A stretch of DNA of 64,000 bases from Pseudomonadota bacterium (GTDB taxonomy: Bacteria; Pseudomonadota; Alphaproteobacteria; Rhizobiales; Devosiaceae): NCBI GenBank assembly GCA_023388175.1, contig JAEWGT010000002.1:1-64000 (forward strand). The letters run 5' to 3'. The notes beneath the pieces were generated by a model, which did not search any database, was not told where the DNA came from, and worked only from the letters and a program-made list of their open reading frames with translations. Below are positions 39,695 through 49,167 of the stretch, piece by piece; position 1 is the first letter of the stretch, and each line of letters starts with the position of its first letter. A program made the position numbers and the translations under genes.

Positions 39695-40899
39695 ATGATC
39701 AGGTTCCAGATTTGTCGGGCGATCTCTGCCTTGCTGCCGAGCGCCAGTTCATGGCGCGAGCCATCCCGGCCCAGCAATACCCCCGCATTGGTCGACACGG
39801 CGAACCCGGTCGCCCCGGTCTCGCCCAGCCGCGCCACCTGATTGGCAAACAGATAATCGAGCCCCTTGGCTTCCAGCTTACCCTTGCCATGCGCCTCGAC
39901 CGCGTCTGTCTCGGCGGCAAATCCCAGAAACCATTGACTTTTTGCCGCCTTGCGCAATGTGCCCAGCACGTCGACTGAGGGCACCAGATCGAGCGCGATG
40001 GCGTCGGACGCCCGCTTGAGCTTGCTGGCTGACGGCTCTGCCACCGCATAATCCATCACCGCAGCGCTGGCGATTACCCCTTGCGCAAGAGGCAGCTTTT
40101 CCAGCGCCGCCGCGGCCATCTCCTCGGCCGTTCGCACTTCGATCAACGTCAGCCGTCCCTCGGCCCCGCGCGGCGCAACTGGTCGCACGACCCCCTTGTC
40201 CATGCCCAGCACATAGTCCACCACCGCCCCGCGCCGCAGCGCTTCCTCGGCCATGGCCGCGCCCATCCGCCCGGTGGAATGGTTGGTAATATAGCGCACC
40301 GCGTCGATCGGCGTCGTGGTCGGGCCCGCCGTCATCAGAATCCTTTCATCAAGCAGGTCCAGGACCCGGGGCACAACCGCTCGCTCGATCGCCGCAACGA
40401 TCTCGCTCACCGGCGCCAGTTTCCCCATGCCCGTTTCGCCACAAGCCAAAAGCCCCGAAGCCGGATTGATCACCTCCGCACCCCGCGCCACCAGCGTCGC
40501 AAGATGTTGTTGCACAATGGCTTTTTCCCACATGACGGTATTCATGGCCGGCGCGATCAGAAGCGGCGCTTCACTCGCCAGAGCCACGGTCGACGGCAGG
40601 TCGTCGGCAAGGCCGAGCGCCAGCCGCGCCAGCATGTTCGCACTCGCCGGCGCAAACACCAGCAAATCCGCCCACCGCGCCAGATCGATATGCTCGGTCC
40701 CCGATACGTCCGGCCCGAACACATCCGATAAGGCTTTGTTCCCGCTCAGCGTTTCGAGCACCAGCGGGCTCACGAATTCCTTGGCGCTCTTGGTGAGCAG
40801 GCACTGCACATCATGCCCCGCCTTGCCCAGTTCGGACACGACATCGGCAATCTTGTAAGCCGAAATGGAACCCGAGATTGCGATGAGAATATTGGCCAT
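39691..40899 (-). CDS. coaBC: Bifunctional phosphopantothenoylcysteine decarboxylase/phosphopantothenate-cysteine ligase
   Basis: The 402-residue protein carries out two steps of coenzyme A synthesis. The N-terminal flavoprotein half (about 1-185) has ILIAISGSISAYKIAD, HIDLARWADLLVFAPASANM with the catalytic histidine, and PAMNTVMWE and LLACGETGMGKL with the reactive cysteine. The C-terminal ligase half starts ILMTAGPTTTPIDAVRYITN and has HSTGRMG. It overlaps panB at its start (TAATG) and panC at its end, so the operon joins pantothenate synthesis with its conversion to CoA precursors. Confidence 0.96.
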   Translation of the reverse strand: MANILIAISGSISAYKIADVVSELGKAGHDVQCLLTKSAKEFVSPLVLETLSGNKALSDVFGPDVSGTEHIDLARWADLLVFAPASANMLARLALGLADDLPSTVALASEAPLLIAPAMNTVMWEKAIVQQHLATLVARGAEVINPASGLLACGETGMGKLAPVSEIVAAIERAVVPRVLDLLDERILMTAGPTTTPIDAVRYITNHSTGRMGAAMAEEALRRGAVVDYVLGMDKGVVRPVAPRGAEGRLTLIEVRTAEEMAAAALEKLPLAQGVIASAAVMDYAVAEPSASKLKRASDAIALDLVPSVDVLGTLRKAAKSQWFLGFAAETDAVEAHGKGKLEAKGLDYLFANQVARLGETGATGFAVSTNAGVLLGRDGSRHELALGSKAEIARQIWNLII

Positions 40900-41717
40900 T
40901 ATTCCGCCCGCCTCGGCATCGGAATCGGCTGCCTTTCCGCCTTGGTCTCGGCCACGTATTCCCCCACTGCAGCGCGAATGACGGATGCCACATCGGCGCG
41001 CGGCCTGGCAAAGCTGGGCGGCGGACTGGTGCTGAGCCCGATCAGATCATTGACCACCAGAACCTGGCCCGCGCAATCCTTGCCCGACCCGATACCAATG
41101 GTGGGAATGGCGAGCGACAGGGTGATTTCCGCCGCCAATGCGGGCGTAACGCATTCCAGCACAAGGGCAAAAGCGCCGGCCGCTTCGAGCGCTTTCGCTT
41201 CCTCGCGCAGCCGCGCTGCGGATGCCTCGTCCTTGCCGTGCATGTAATAGCCGCCCATCTGATGCACGGACTGGGGCATGAGCCCGATATGGCCGACGAC
41301 GGCAATGCCATGGGCGACCAGTTTCTCGACCACCGGCACCATGCCAAGACCACCTTCGATCTTGACCGCCTCGACCCCGGTTTCCTTCATCACGCGCACA
41401 GCATTCTGCAAGGCGACGTCCGGGCTGGTCACCGAACCGAACGGCATATCGCAGACCAGCAGCGCCCGTGCCGACCCGCGCTTTACCGCCGCTGCGTGCC
41501 GGATCATGTCGTCAAGCGTCACCGGCAGCGTGGTCTCGTGTCCCAGGACAACATTGCCCAGGCTGTCGCCGACAAGGATCATGTCGACGCCGGCCATTTC
41601 GACCAGCCGCGCCATGGTCGCATCATAGGCCGTCAGCATTGCGATGGCTTCGCCACGCCGCCGCATGGCAGCAATATCACGCGTGGTGAGGCGTTTAGTG
41701 GGGGTCTGGGCCGACAT
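40899..41717 (-). CDS. panB: 3-methyl-2-oxobutanoate hydroxymethyltransferase
   Basis: PanB makes ketopantoate from 2-oxoisovalerate with methylene-tetrahydrofolate. The 272-residue protein has AMLTAYDATMARLVE, LVGDSLGNVVLGHETTLPVT with metal-binding aspartate, and VKIEGG, HIGLMPQ and GIGSGKDCAGQVLVVNDLIG. It heads the panB-coaBC-panC operon. Confidence 0.97.
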   Translation of the reverse strand: MSAQTPTKRLTTRDIAAMRRRGEAIAMLTAYDATMARLVEMAGVDMILVGDSLGNVVLGHETTLPVTLDDMIRHAAAVKRGSARALLVCDMPFGSVTSPDVALQNAVRVMKETGVEAVKIEGGLGMVPVVEKLVAHGIAVVGHIGLMPQSVHQMGGYYMHGKDEASAARLREEAKALEAAGAFALVLECVTPALAAEITLSLAIPTIGIGSGKDCAGQVLVVNDLIGLSTSPPPSFARPRADVASVIRAAVGEYVAETKAERQPIPMPRRAE

Positions 41718-41839
41718 TACAAGTCCTCCAACCCGGCCGGGTCCGACAGCGCCCGGCTCTTGTCCGGGGAAATAGGATATCGGGGGACGCCGCGCCAGCC
41801 CCTCATTGGTGCTATGCGCAGGGCACGGGCATTTCCCTG

Positions 41840-42733
41840 CTAGGGCCAGGCAGCGAAGGAGCCGTCCATCACCGCTTGTCGCCTTGTTTCCTCCAGCCGG
41901 TATTGCCGCGGCGACCGGCCGCTAAGCCGTTTGAAGAACCGCGAGAAATAAGCCGGATCCTCGAAGCCGAGCGCCAGGGCGATTTCGCCGATATGCATGC
42001 CCGAATTCTGTAACATCTGCCGGGCTTCGGCCATCAGGCGGGCATGGATCAGCGCCAGTGGTGTCTGGCCGGTGGCGCGCAATATCGCGCTGTTCAGGCG
42101 GTCGATGCTGACACCGAGATAGCGCGCATAGTCGGCCACCGACCAATGCCCGCGCATCTGCTGGTCGACCAGATGCAGAAAATTGCTCACCAGTGCACGC
42201 GGCGCCGGCTGGTGCGCCGTGGCGCCGAGATCTGAGCTGCGCCAGAGCAGGATGGAGACGATGGCCAATTGGTGGCGCACCATTTCCTGCGCCCCCGCAT
42301 GATCATCGCGCAACTCTCCTTCCATGGTCGCAATCAGTGTCATCAACCGCGCCGCCACATCGCGCTCGATCCGCGTCCCCAATTGCGGACGTTGCGACAG
42401 GCGCCGAATATCCTCGGCAATATTGCCCGGCAGGGCCACCTGTCCCAGAATCGCATCGGAAATGGCCAGCCAGGCCCCACGCGATCCGGCCAGCAATGTC
42501 AGCATTGCAGGCGTTCCAGTGGGCACCCAGACCAATGTCGGCGCCTGGAGCGGCGTCATTTCGCCGTGATAGTGGATCTGGCCGCTGCCCGAGAGCAGGA
42601 CGAAGATGCGGTTGCGGCGTCCTTGCAGGGTCCATTGCGCAACGTCCAGCGTGGTGGCGATGGACTGGCTTTCCACCTCCTGCGCCAGGTCGAGTTTTTG
42701 CCGCGCACTGCCTCCCTGATGTTTTGACTGCAC
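41840..42733 (-). CDS. AraC-family transcriptional regulator
   Basis: The 297-residue protein has an N-terminal cupin-like sensor region (about 20-120, FVLLSGSGQIHYHGE, LVWVPTGTPA) and a C-terminal AraC helix-turn-helix pair (about 185-285), with IGEIALALGFEDPAYFSRFF and KRLSGRSPRQYR. It begins with GTG; GGAGG lies 5 bases upstream. It is divergent from the ABC transporter-aldehyde dehydrogenase operon and is the likely activator of it, with the transported compound or its aldehyde as the probable effector. Confidence 0.9.
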   Translation of the reverse strand: MQSKHQGGSARQKLDLAQEVESQSIATTLDVAQWTLQGRRNRIFVLLSGSGQIHYHGEMTPLQAPTLVWVPTGTPAMLTLLAGSRGAWLAISDAILGQVALPGNIAEDIRRLSQRPQLGTRIERDVAARLMTLIATMEGELRDDHAGAQEMVRHQLAIVSILLWRSSDLGATAHQPAPRALVSNFLHLVDQQMRGHWSVADYARYLGVSIDRLNSAILRATGQTPLALIHARLMAEARQMLQNSGMHIGEIALALGFEDPAYFSRFFKRLSGRSPRQYRLEETRRQAVMDGSFAAWP

Positions 42734-42885
42734 ACAAACCTCCTCAACCTCCTTAAAAGTACAAGTTTCTCCATAAAAAGTCTATTTCTGCATTTCCTGC
42801 CGTTCGATAGCGTGATGTCAGGCGCTTGAAGAGGGACAATCCCGCAGCGTCCCGACGCCCGCAACGGGGCCACAGGAGGATATCC

Positions 42886-44115
42886 ATGTCATTTGTTTCC
42901 CGCAGGGTCGCCCTGCGTGCCCTTGGTGTTGCCGCCACGCTCATGGCCAGCACCAGCCTGTTCACGATCACCGCGCAGGAGCGGACATCGGTCAAGATCG
43001 GCTATGCCGTCTCGATGACCGGCGCCAATGCCGGCGGCGCAGGCATCACCACCATTCCGAACTACAAGCTCTGGGTGCATGAAGTGAACGAGGCCGGCGG
43101 CCTCGAACTGCCCGATGGCACGCGCCTGCCCATCGAAGTCATCGAATACGATGACCGCTCTTCCGCTGAGGAAGTGGTGCGCGCCGTCGAGCGCCTGGTG
43201 ACGCAGGACGAGGTTGATTTCGTCCTCTCGCCCTGGGGCACCGGCTTCAATCTTGCCGTTGCGCCCCTGCTGGACCGCTTTGGCTATCCGCTGATCGCCT
43301 CGGCCGCCGTGACCGACCGCGCGCCTGAATTTGCCGAACGCTGGAAGCGCAGTTTCTGGCTTCTCGGCGGCGGCGCCGATTATTCCGGCGCGCTGGCCGA
43401 CGTGCTCGGCGCTGCCCATGCGGCCGGCCAGATCAACGGGGACGTCGCCGTCATCTCGGTGGCCGACGGCTTCGGTATCGACCTCGTCAACGCCGCACGC
43501 GAGACCTTTGCTGAAGCGGGCCTCAATATAGTCATGGACCGGACGTATCCGCCCGGCACCACCGATTTCTCGCCCATGCTCAACGAAGCGCAGTCCTCGG
43601 GCGCAGATAGTTTCGTCGCCTTCTCCTACCCGCCCGACACTTTCGCGCTCACCCAGCAGGCACAGGTCGCCTCCTACAACCCGGACGTCTTCTATCTTGG
43701 CGTCGGCACGCCCTTCCCGACCTATCTCGGCGCCAATGGCGAAAATACCGAAGGCGTGTTGAGCCTTGGTGGCATCGACACCGCCAATGCGGCGCTGATG
43801 GATTATCGCCAGCGGCACACGGATTTTAACGGCCAGGCTCCGGACTTCTGGGCCTCGCAGATGACCTATGCCGGCCTTGAAATGCTCGAGGAAGCCATCA
43901 AGCGCGTCGGTCTTGACCGTGATGCAGTGGCCGAGGAGCTTTCCACCGGCACGTTCACCACCATTCTTGGCGAGACCAAGCTGGAAAACAACCAGTTGCG
44001 CGACCTCTGGTGGACCGGTCAGTGGCAGAACGGCGTTTTCGTTGCGCTCGAGCCCTCCGATCGGGCGGGCGCCAGCGCCATCAACCTGCCCAAGCAGCCC
44101 TGGAAGGCGCAATAA
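42886..44115 (+). CDS. Branched-chain-amino-acid-type ABC transporter substrate-binding protein
   Basis: The 409-residue periplasmic protein starts MSFVSRRVALRALG, so a Tat or Sec signal is possible (twin arginine at 6-7). It has VKIGYAVSMTGANAGGAG, VIEYDDRSSAEEVVRAVERL and ALADVLGAAHAAGQINGDVA, the LivK/Leu-Ile-Val binding type I fold. GGAGGA lies 7 bases before the ATG. Many relatives bind aromatic compounds rather than amino acids, and the adjacent aldehyde dehydrogenase suggests an aromatic or alcohol-type ligand. It leads a six-gene operon. Confidence 0.9.
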   Translation: MSFVSRRVALRALGVAATLMASTSLFTITAQERTSVKIGYAVSMTGANAGGAGITTIPNYKLWVHEVNEAGGLELPDGTRLPIEVIEYDDRSSAEEVVRAVERLVTQDEVDFVLSPWGTGFNLAVAPLLDRFGYPLIASAAVTDRAPEFAERWKRSFWLLGGGADYSGALADVLGAAHAAGQINGDVAVISVADGFGIDLVNAARETFAEAGLNIVMDRTYPPGTTDFSPMLNEAQSSGADSFVAFSYPPDTFALTQQAQVASYNPDVFYLGVGTPFPTYLGANGENTEGVLSLGGIDTANAALMDYRQRHTDFNGQAPDFWASQMTYAGLEMLEEAIKRVGLDRDAVAEELSTGTFTTILGETKLENNQLRDLWWTGQWQNGVFVALEPSDRAGASAINLPKQPWKAQ

Positions 44116-44210
44116 TCCCTCCCGGCCCCGCGCCCAGGCGCGGGGTCACCCCTGATCTGGACTTTGCCCGTGACCACCCCATCGCGTAACAAGCGAGGAA
44201 AGATGTCTTC

Positions 44211-45086
44211 ATGCTGCTGACGGCGCTCATTTCCGGCCTGGTGCTCGGCGGCACCTATGCGCTCGTCGCCATGGGGCTGACGCTGCAATATGGCATTTCG
44301 CGCATCATGAACCTTGCCTATGGCGAGGTGACCATCTTTGCCGCCTTTGCCGCCTTCATCCTGTTTTCGACGCTCGGCATCAATCCGTTACTCGGCATGC
44401 TGATCGTTCTGCCAGGCGCCTTCGCCTTCGGCTATCTGATTTACGGCATCATGATGCAGCCTCTGGTGCGACGCTCCTCGAAAACCGGCACGCTCGAAGT
44501 GGATTCGATCCTCGCCACCTTCGGGCTGCTCTTCGTCATCCAGGGCGTGATGCTGATCACCTTTGGCTCGAACTATACCAGCTACAATTACCTCAATTTC
44601 GGCGTGAATGTTCTGGGTGCCAATATCGCGGCCAACCGGCTGCTGGCCTTTGTCCTGGCCGTGGTAATCGGCGGCGCGCTGTTCCTGATCCTCACCCGCA
44701 CCCGCTGGGGCACCTCGGTGCGCGCCATCGCCGTCGCGCCGGCCTCGGCACCGCTGGTGGGCATCAATGTCAATCGCACAGCCCGCTTTGCCTTCGCATT
44801 GGGCACCATGCTCGCCGCATCCGGCGGGGTCATGGTCTCCATGTACCAGACTTTCAATGCTTCCATGGGTGTGGTTTTCACCATGAAGGCCCTGATCATC
44901 GTCATCATGGGCGGGCTGGGCAATCTCATGGGCGCGCTCGTTGCAGGGCTGCTGCTCGGCCTCGTCGAAACGCTGGTCGCTACCTATGTCGATCCAGGCC
45001 TGACGCTGGCTTCGACCTATCTCATCTTCCTTGTGGTTCTGCTCTGGAAACCCTCGGGTCTGTTCGGAAAGGCGGCGGGACGATGA
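44211..45086 (+). CDS. livH: LivH-type permease
   Basis: The 291-residue inner-membrane protein has about eight helices, with LLTALISGLVLGGTYALVAM at the start, ISRIMNLAYGEVTIFAAF (family motif) and ALIIVIMGGLGNLMGALVAG near the end. It pairs with LivM to form the channel. Its stop overlaps the livM start (ATGA). The substrate of this particular system is not known. Confidence 0.95.
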   Translation: MLLTALISGLVLGGTYALVAMGLTLQYGISRIMNLAYGEVTIFAAFAAFILFSTLGINPLLGMLIVLPGAFAFGYLIYGIMMQPLVRRSSKTGTLEVDSILATFGLLFVIQGVMLITFGSNYTSYNYLNFGVNVLGANIAANRLLAFVLAVVIGGALFLILTRTRWGTSVRAIAVAPASAPLVGINVNRTARFAFALGTMLAASGGVMVSMYQTFNASMGVVFTMKALIIVIMGGLGNLMGALVAGLLLGLVETLVATYVDPGLTLASTYLIFLVVLLWKPSGLFGKAAGR

Positions 45087-46015
45087 TGCGCACCGCTCTC
45101 GGCTTCGGCCTCGTTGCCCTGGCGCTTGCCGCCCTGGCCTATATCCCCACTCAGCTGGGCGCCTATGGCGTGGGCCTGCTGCTCGGCATGACCGGCTATG
45201 TGGTTCTTGCCAGCGCCTGGGCGCTGTTTTCCGGCCCGACCCGCTATATCTCGCTGGCCACGGTCGCCTTCTTCGGTATCGGCGCCTACACGGTGGCAGT
45301 GCTGTCGGAAACCCTGCCCTATCCGGTGGTCATCGCCATAGCCGGATTGATCGGTCTCGTCGTGGCGCTGATCGTGGGCTTGGCCACCCTGCGTCTGGCC
45401 GGGGTCTATTTCGTCATCTTCACCTTCGGACTTGCCGAACTTATCCGCCAGCTTGTCACCTGGTACGAAGTCAATATCACCGGCACCCTTGGCCGCTATA
45501 TCTTCCTGCCCATCACCGCCGAGCAGATCTATTGGCAGCTTCTGGCCTTGGCAGCGGTCACCCTGTTCATCGGCTGGTGGATCGCCCGGTCACGCATTGG
45601 GCTGGCGCTGAAGGTCATCGGCGACGATGAAACCGTCGCTGCCCATATCGGCATCGACATTTCCCGCATCAAGCTGGCGCTCTTTGCCATCAGCGCCACC
45701 ATCATTACGCTGGTCGGTGCCATCCAGGCTCCGCGCTGGACCTATATCGAGCCGGCGATCGTCTTCAATCCCACCGTATCGTTCCTCACCGTCATCATGG
45801 CGCTGCTGGGTGGCGCAAACCGCCTCTGGGGTCCGATGCTGGGCGCCATTCCGCTATTCCTGCTGTTTGAATGGCTGAGTGCCAATTTCCCGAACCATTA
45901 TTCCATCATTCTGGGCCTCATGTTCATCGCCATCGTCTTCGTGGTGCCGCGCGGCGTCGTGGCTTTGGCCGAAGACCTCATCAAACGCGCGCGTCGCAAG
46001 GAGGTGGCACAGTGA
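45083..46015 (+). CDS. livM: LivM-type permease
   Basis: The 310-residue permease has LASAWALFSGPTRYISLATV, FFGIGAYTVAVL, GLATLRLAGVYFVIFTFGLA and VTWYEVNITG, typical of LivM. About nine transmembrane segments are visible, and its basic C-terminus (KRARRKEVAQ) is cytoplasmic. The start and stop overlap the neighbouring genes. Confidence 0.95.
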   Translation: MMRTALGFGLVALALAALAYIPTQLGAYGVGLLLGMTGYVVLASAWALFSGPTRYISLATVAFFGIGAYTVAVLSETLPYPVVIAIAGLIGLVVALIVGLATLRLAGVYFVIFTFGLAELIRQLVTWYEVNITGTLGRYIFLPITAEQIYWQLLALAAVTLFIGWWIARSRIGLALKVIGDDETVAAHIGIDISRIKLALFAISATIITLVGAIQAPRWTYIEPAIVFNPTVSFLTVIMALLGGANRLWGPMLGAIPLFLLFEWLSANFPNHYSIILGLMFIAIVFVVPRGVVALAEDLIKRARRKEVAQ

Positions 46016-46740
46016 CCCAGCTTCTTGAAATCACCGCGCTCAAAAAACAGTTCGGCGGCCTGACCGCGGTCAACGAGGTGAGCTTCTCGGTGGCACAGGG
46101 CGAGATCGCCGCCCTGCTCGGCCCCAATGGCTCGGGCAAGACCACCCTGCTCAACATGATCTCGGGCGCTCTTTCGCCCACCAGCGGAACCATAGCGTTG
46201 GCGGGGGGGACCATTTCCAATCTGCCGTCCAACAGGATCGCTCACAAAGGCGTATCGCGCACCTTTCAACTGGTGAAAATCCTGCCCTCGCTCAGCGTGG
46301 CCGAGAATGTCATGGCCGCCCTCGCCTTCCGTACAGATCCGCTCTGGGGCAGTGCGGCACGGGATCGAGCCGATCAGCTGCTCGACGAAGTGGGATTGAG
46401 CGGTCGTGGCGCTGAACACGCTGACGACCTCACCTATATCGACCAGAAACGCATGGAACTGGCCCGTGCGCTGGCCGCCGAACCGCGACTTCTGCTGCTC
46501 GACGAATGGCTGTCCGGGCTCAACCCCACCGAATTGCGGGTGGGCATCGACCTCATCCTCTCCCTGCGGGATCGGGGCATGACCATCATTCTGGTGGAAC
46601 ATATCATGGAGGCGGTGCGCGCCCTCTGTGGCCGCGCCGTCGTGATGAATGTCGGCAGGAAGATCGCCGATGGGCCGACGGCCGATGTGCTCGCCGATCC
46701 CGCCGTCATCTCGGCCTATCTGGGAGACGGTCATGCTTGA
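46012..46740 (+). CDS. livG: LivG-type ATP-binding protein
   Basis: The 242-residue ATPase has Walker A GPNGSGKT near residue 38 and GVSRTFQLVKILPSLSV for the Q-loop. The signature position reads LTYIDQKRMELARAL, where LSGGQ-like motifs are expected, and Walker B reads LLLLDEWLSGLNP with W replacing the usual P. Some LivG relatives have similar variants, and the catalytic glutamate is intact. It starts with GTG inside the end of livM and overlaps livF by 8 bases. Confidence 0.92.
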   Translation: MTQLLEITALKKQFGGLTAVNEVSFSVAQGEIAALLGPNGSGKTTLLNMISGALSPTSGTIALAGGTISNLPSNRIAHKGVSRTFQLVKILPSLSVAENVMAALAFRTDPLWGSAARDRADQLLDEVGLSGRGAEHADDLTYIDQKRMELARALAAEPRLLLLDEWLSGLNPTELRVGIDLILSLRDRGMTIILVEHIMEAVRALCGRAVVMNVGRKIADGPTADVLADPAVISAYLGDGHA

Positions 46741-47449
46741 GATCGAAAACCTCTCGCTTCGCTATGGACGACACCTGGCGCTGGAAAACGTCTCGGTCCG
46801 CATCGAAGAAGGTGAGACCGTCGTAATTCTTGGCGCCAATGGCGCTGGGAAATCCTCTCTTCTCAAGGCCATTGCCGGTCTTGCGCGCGCCGAAAACGGA
46901 TCGCAGGTCACGCTGGACGGCAAATCTCTGCTCGGCATGCCGCCCCACGATATTCCCGAGACCGGCATCGCCCTCGTCCCTGAAGGACGCGGTGTCTTCG
47001 GTGACCTCACGGTCGAGGAAAATCTGTTGCTTGGCGCCAATCCCAAACGCGCCCGGGCCACCGAGACCGAACGGCACGCCCTGATATACGACCTCTTCCC
47101 CCGCCTTGCCGAGCGCAAGCGGCAGATGGTCCGCACCATGTCCGGCGGCGAACAGCAGATGGTCGCCATCGGCCGGGCGCTGATGAGCAATCCCAAATAT
47201 CTCATGCTGGACGAGCCCAGTCTTGGTCTCGCCCCGATCGTGGTCACCGAATTGTTCGCGGCGCTCAAGCGCGTGCAACAGACCGGTGTCGCCCTGTTGC
47301 TGGTCGAGCAGAACGTGTCGATTTCCCTCTCGATTTCCGATCGCGGCTATCTCATGGAAGCTGGACGGATTGTGGGGTCGGACACTGCCGAAGCGCTCAA
47401 GACCGACGCAGCGGTGCAACAGGCATTCCTTGGTGGCAGCGCCGCCTGA
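46733..47449 (+). CDS. livF: LivF-type ATP-binding protein
   Basis: The 238-residue ATPase shows Walker A GANGAGKSS, a Q-loop segment IALVPEGRGVFGDLTVEEN, signature MSGGEQQMVAIGRAL and Walker B LMLDEPSLGLAPIVV. It pairs with LivG as the second motor subunit. The ATG at 46733 lies inside livG. Confidence 0.95.
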   Translation: MLEIENLSLRYGRHLALENVSVRIEEGETVVILGANGAGKSSLLKAIAGLARAENGSQVTLDGKSLLGMPPHDIPETGIALVPEGRGVFGDLTVEENLLLGANPKRARATETERHALIYDLFPRLAERKRQMVRTMSGGEQQMVAIGRALMSNPKYLMLDEPSLGLAPIVVTELFAALKRVQQTGVALLLVEQNVSISLSISDRGYLMEAGRIVGSDTAEALKTDAAVQQAFLGGSAA

Positions 47450-47471
47450 AATTCAAGAGGAGACAATCGCA

Positions 47472-48923
47472 ATGGATCAACTTGGTCTGCTTATCGCCAA
47501 CGAAGATCAGAAGGCGTCCGGCGGCGCGGTCTTTGAACGGCGCAACCCCATTTCCGGCGAGGTGGCAACACGCGCCGCCGCAGCCAGCGTGGAAGATGCC
47601 CAGCGCGCCGCCGATGCCGCCGCAGCAGCCTTCCCCGAATGGTCGAAAACCGCGCCCAAGGAGCGGCGGAAGGTTCTGCTCAAGGCCGCTGACGTGCTGG
47701 AAGCCAAGGGCCCGCTATTCGTGGAGGCCATGGGCGCAGAGATCGGCGCCACGGCCGGCTGGGCCATGTTCAATGTCATGCTCGCCGCCGATATGCTGCG
47801 CGAAGCCGCCAGCCTGGTCACTCAGATCAAGGGCGAAATTATCCCGTCCAATCGTCCGGGAAGCCTTGCCATGGCCATGCGCCAGCCGGCGGGTGTCGTG
47901 CTCTCCATGGCGCCCTGGAATGCACCGGTCATTCTCGGTGTGCGCTCCCTGGCCACCCCACTCGCCTGCGGCAATACCGTGGTGATGAAAACGTCCGAGC
48001 TTTGCCCGCGCACCCATCGCCTGATCGTTGAGGCCCTGCTCGAAGCCGGCCTGCCCAAGGGTGCGCTCAATGCCGTCTCCAATGCGCCGGAAAATGCCGG
48101 CGAAATCGTTGAAGCCCTGATCGCCCATCCAGCGGTGCGCCGGGTCAATTTCACCGGCTCCACCCGCGTCGGCCGCATCATTGCCGAAAAGGCGGGCCGC
48201 CATCTCAAGCCCGCCTTGCTGGAACTGGGCGGCAAGGCACCCTTCATCGTTCTCGATGACGCCGATCTCGATGAAGCCGTCGCCGCGGCGGCCTTTGGCG
48301 CCTATATGAACCAGGGCCAGATCTGCATGTCCACCGAGCGCATCGTGGTGCTGGACTCGGTTGCCGATGCCTTTGTCGAAAAGCTCGCTGCCAAGGCCAA
48401 GACCCTTGTTGCCGGTGATCCGACCAAGGGCAACACGCCGCTCGGCTCGGTGGTCGATGCCAGCGCCGCTCAGCGGCTTGAACAACTCATAAAGGACGCC
48501 ACCGCCAAGGGCGGTGTGCTCGCTGCCGGCGGCCGCATCGATGGCACCATCATGGACGCGACCCTGATCGACAAGGTCACCCCATCCATGCGCATCTATG
48601 GCGAGGAATCCTTCGGCCCGGTCGTCACCGTCGTTCGCGTCGGCTCGGTGGACGAAGCCGTCCGCGTCGCCAATGACACTGAATATGGCCTTTCCTCGGC
48701 CGTCTTCGGCAAGGACGTCAACCGCGCCCTGTCCGTTGCCCGTCGCATCGAAAGCGGCATCTGCCACGTCAATGGCCCGACCGTTCACGACGAAGCCCAG
48801 ATGCCGTTCGGTGGCGTCAAGGCCTCCGGCTATGGCCGTTTCGGCGGCAATTGGGGCATTGCCGAGTTTACCGAACTGCGCTGGGTCACGGTGCAAGACG
48901 GACATATTCACTACCCCATCTGA
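47472..48923 (+). CDS. Aldehyde dehydrogenase, vanillin/salicylaldehyde dehydrogenase-like
   Basis: The 483-residue NAD-dependent dehydrogenase has LSMAPWNAPVILGVR (substrate channel), the glutamate in LLELGGKAPFIVLDDADLDE, the catalytic cysteine in YMNQGQICMSTERIVVL (about residue 284), and ESFGPVVTVVRV. Those segments resemble salicylaldehyde and vanillin dehydrogenases. It follows the transporter genes by 22 bases with GAGGAG upstream, so the imported compound is probably an aromatic aldehyde or is converted to one. The exact substrate is inference. Confidence 0.88.
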   Translation: MDQLGLLIANEDQKASGGAVFERRNPISGEVATRAAAASVEDAQRAADAAAAAFPEWSKTAPKERRKVLLKAADVLEAKGPLFVEAMGAEIGATAGWAMFNVMLAADMLREAASLVTQIKGEIIPSNRPGSLAMAMRQPAGVVLSMAPWNAPVILGVRSLATPLACGNTVVMKTSELCPRTHRLIVEALLEAGLPKGALNAVSNAPENAGEIVEALIAHPAVRRVNFTGSTRVGRIIAEKAGRHLKPALLELGGKAPFIVLDDADLDEAVAAAAFGAYMNQGQICMSTERIVVLDSVADAFVEKLAAKAKTLVAGDPTKGNTPLGSVVDASAAQRLEQLIKDATAKGGVLAAGGRIDGTIMDATLIDKVTPSMRIYGEESFGPVVTVVRVGSVDEAVRVANDTEYGLSSAVFGKDVNRALSVARRIESGICHVNGPTVHDEAQMPFGGVKASGYGRFGGNWGIAEFTELRWVTVQDGHIHYPI

Positions 48924-48945
48924 TCGCGCCGCCTGATCTCTTCAC

Positions 48946-48976
48946 GCACCGGAAACAGCAAGGCTGTTTCCGGTGC
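48946..48976. terminator. Perfect hairpin after the aldehyde dehydrogenase gene
   Basis: GCACCGGAAACAGC pairs fully with GCTGTTTCCGGTGC (14 bp, 3-base loop). No T-tract follows on either strand, but the position between convergent genes fits a bidirectional end. From here to the TPR gene end at 49168 no convincing gene is seen. Confidence 0.65.
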
Positions 48977-49167
48977 GCCATTGCGCCAGATCGAACATCG
49001 TGACCGCGCTCGATGGCCAGCGCAATTTCGGTGCCGAGACGATGCCCGGCGCCGACTGACGCTTGGTGTAAAGTCGCGTGACGCCGTTTGAGATCGAATT
49101 TATCTGTCCCGGAAAGACCGATGGTCACCAGCGCCAGGCAGGATCTCTGGCGCGCTCTGCCCTGTCG

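Noticed and set aside
42889..44112. Minus-strand frame of 407 codons over the binding-protein gene
   Set aside because: Antisense to a clear LivK-type protein.
47715..48911. Minus-strand frame of 398 codons over the aldehyde dehydrogenase
   Set aside because: Antisense shadow of a conserved enzyme.
48886..49128. Minus-strand 80-codon frame between the aldehyde dehydrogenase and TPR genes
   Set aside because: It reads through a perfect hairpin and has no family resemblance; possible remnant, but unsupported.
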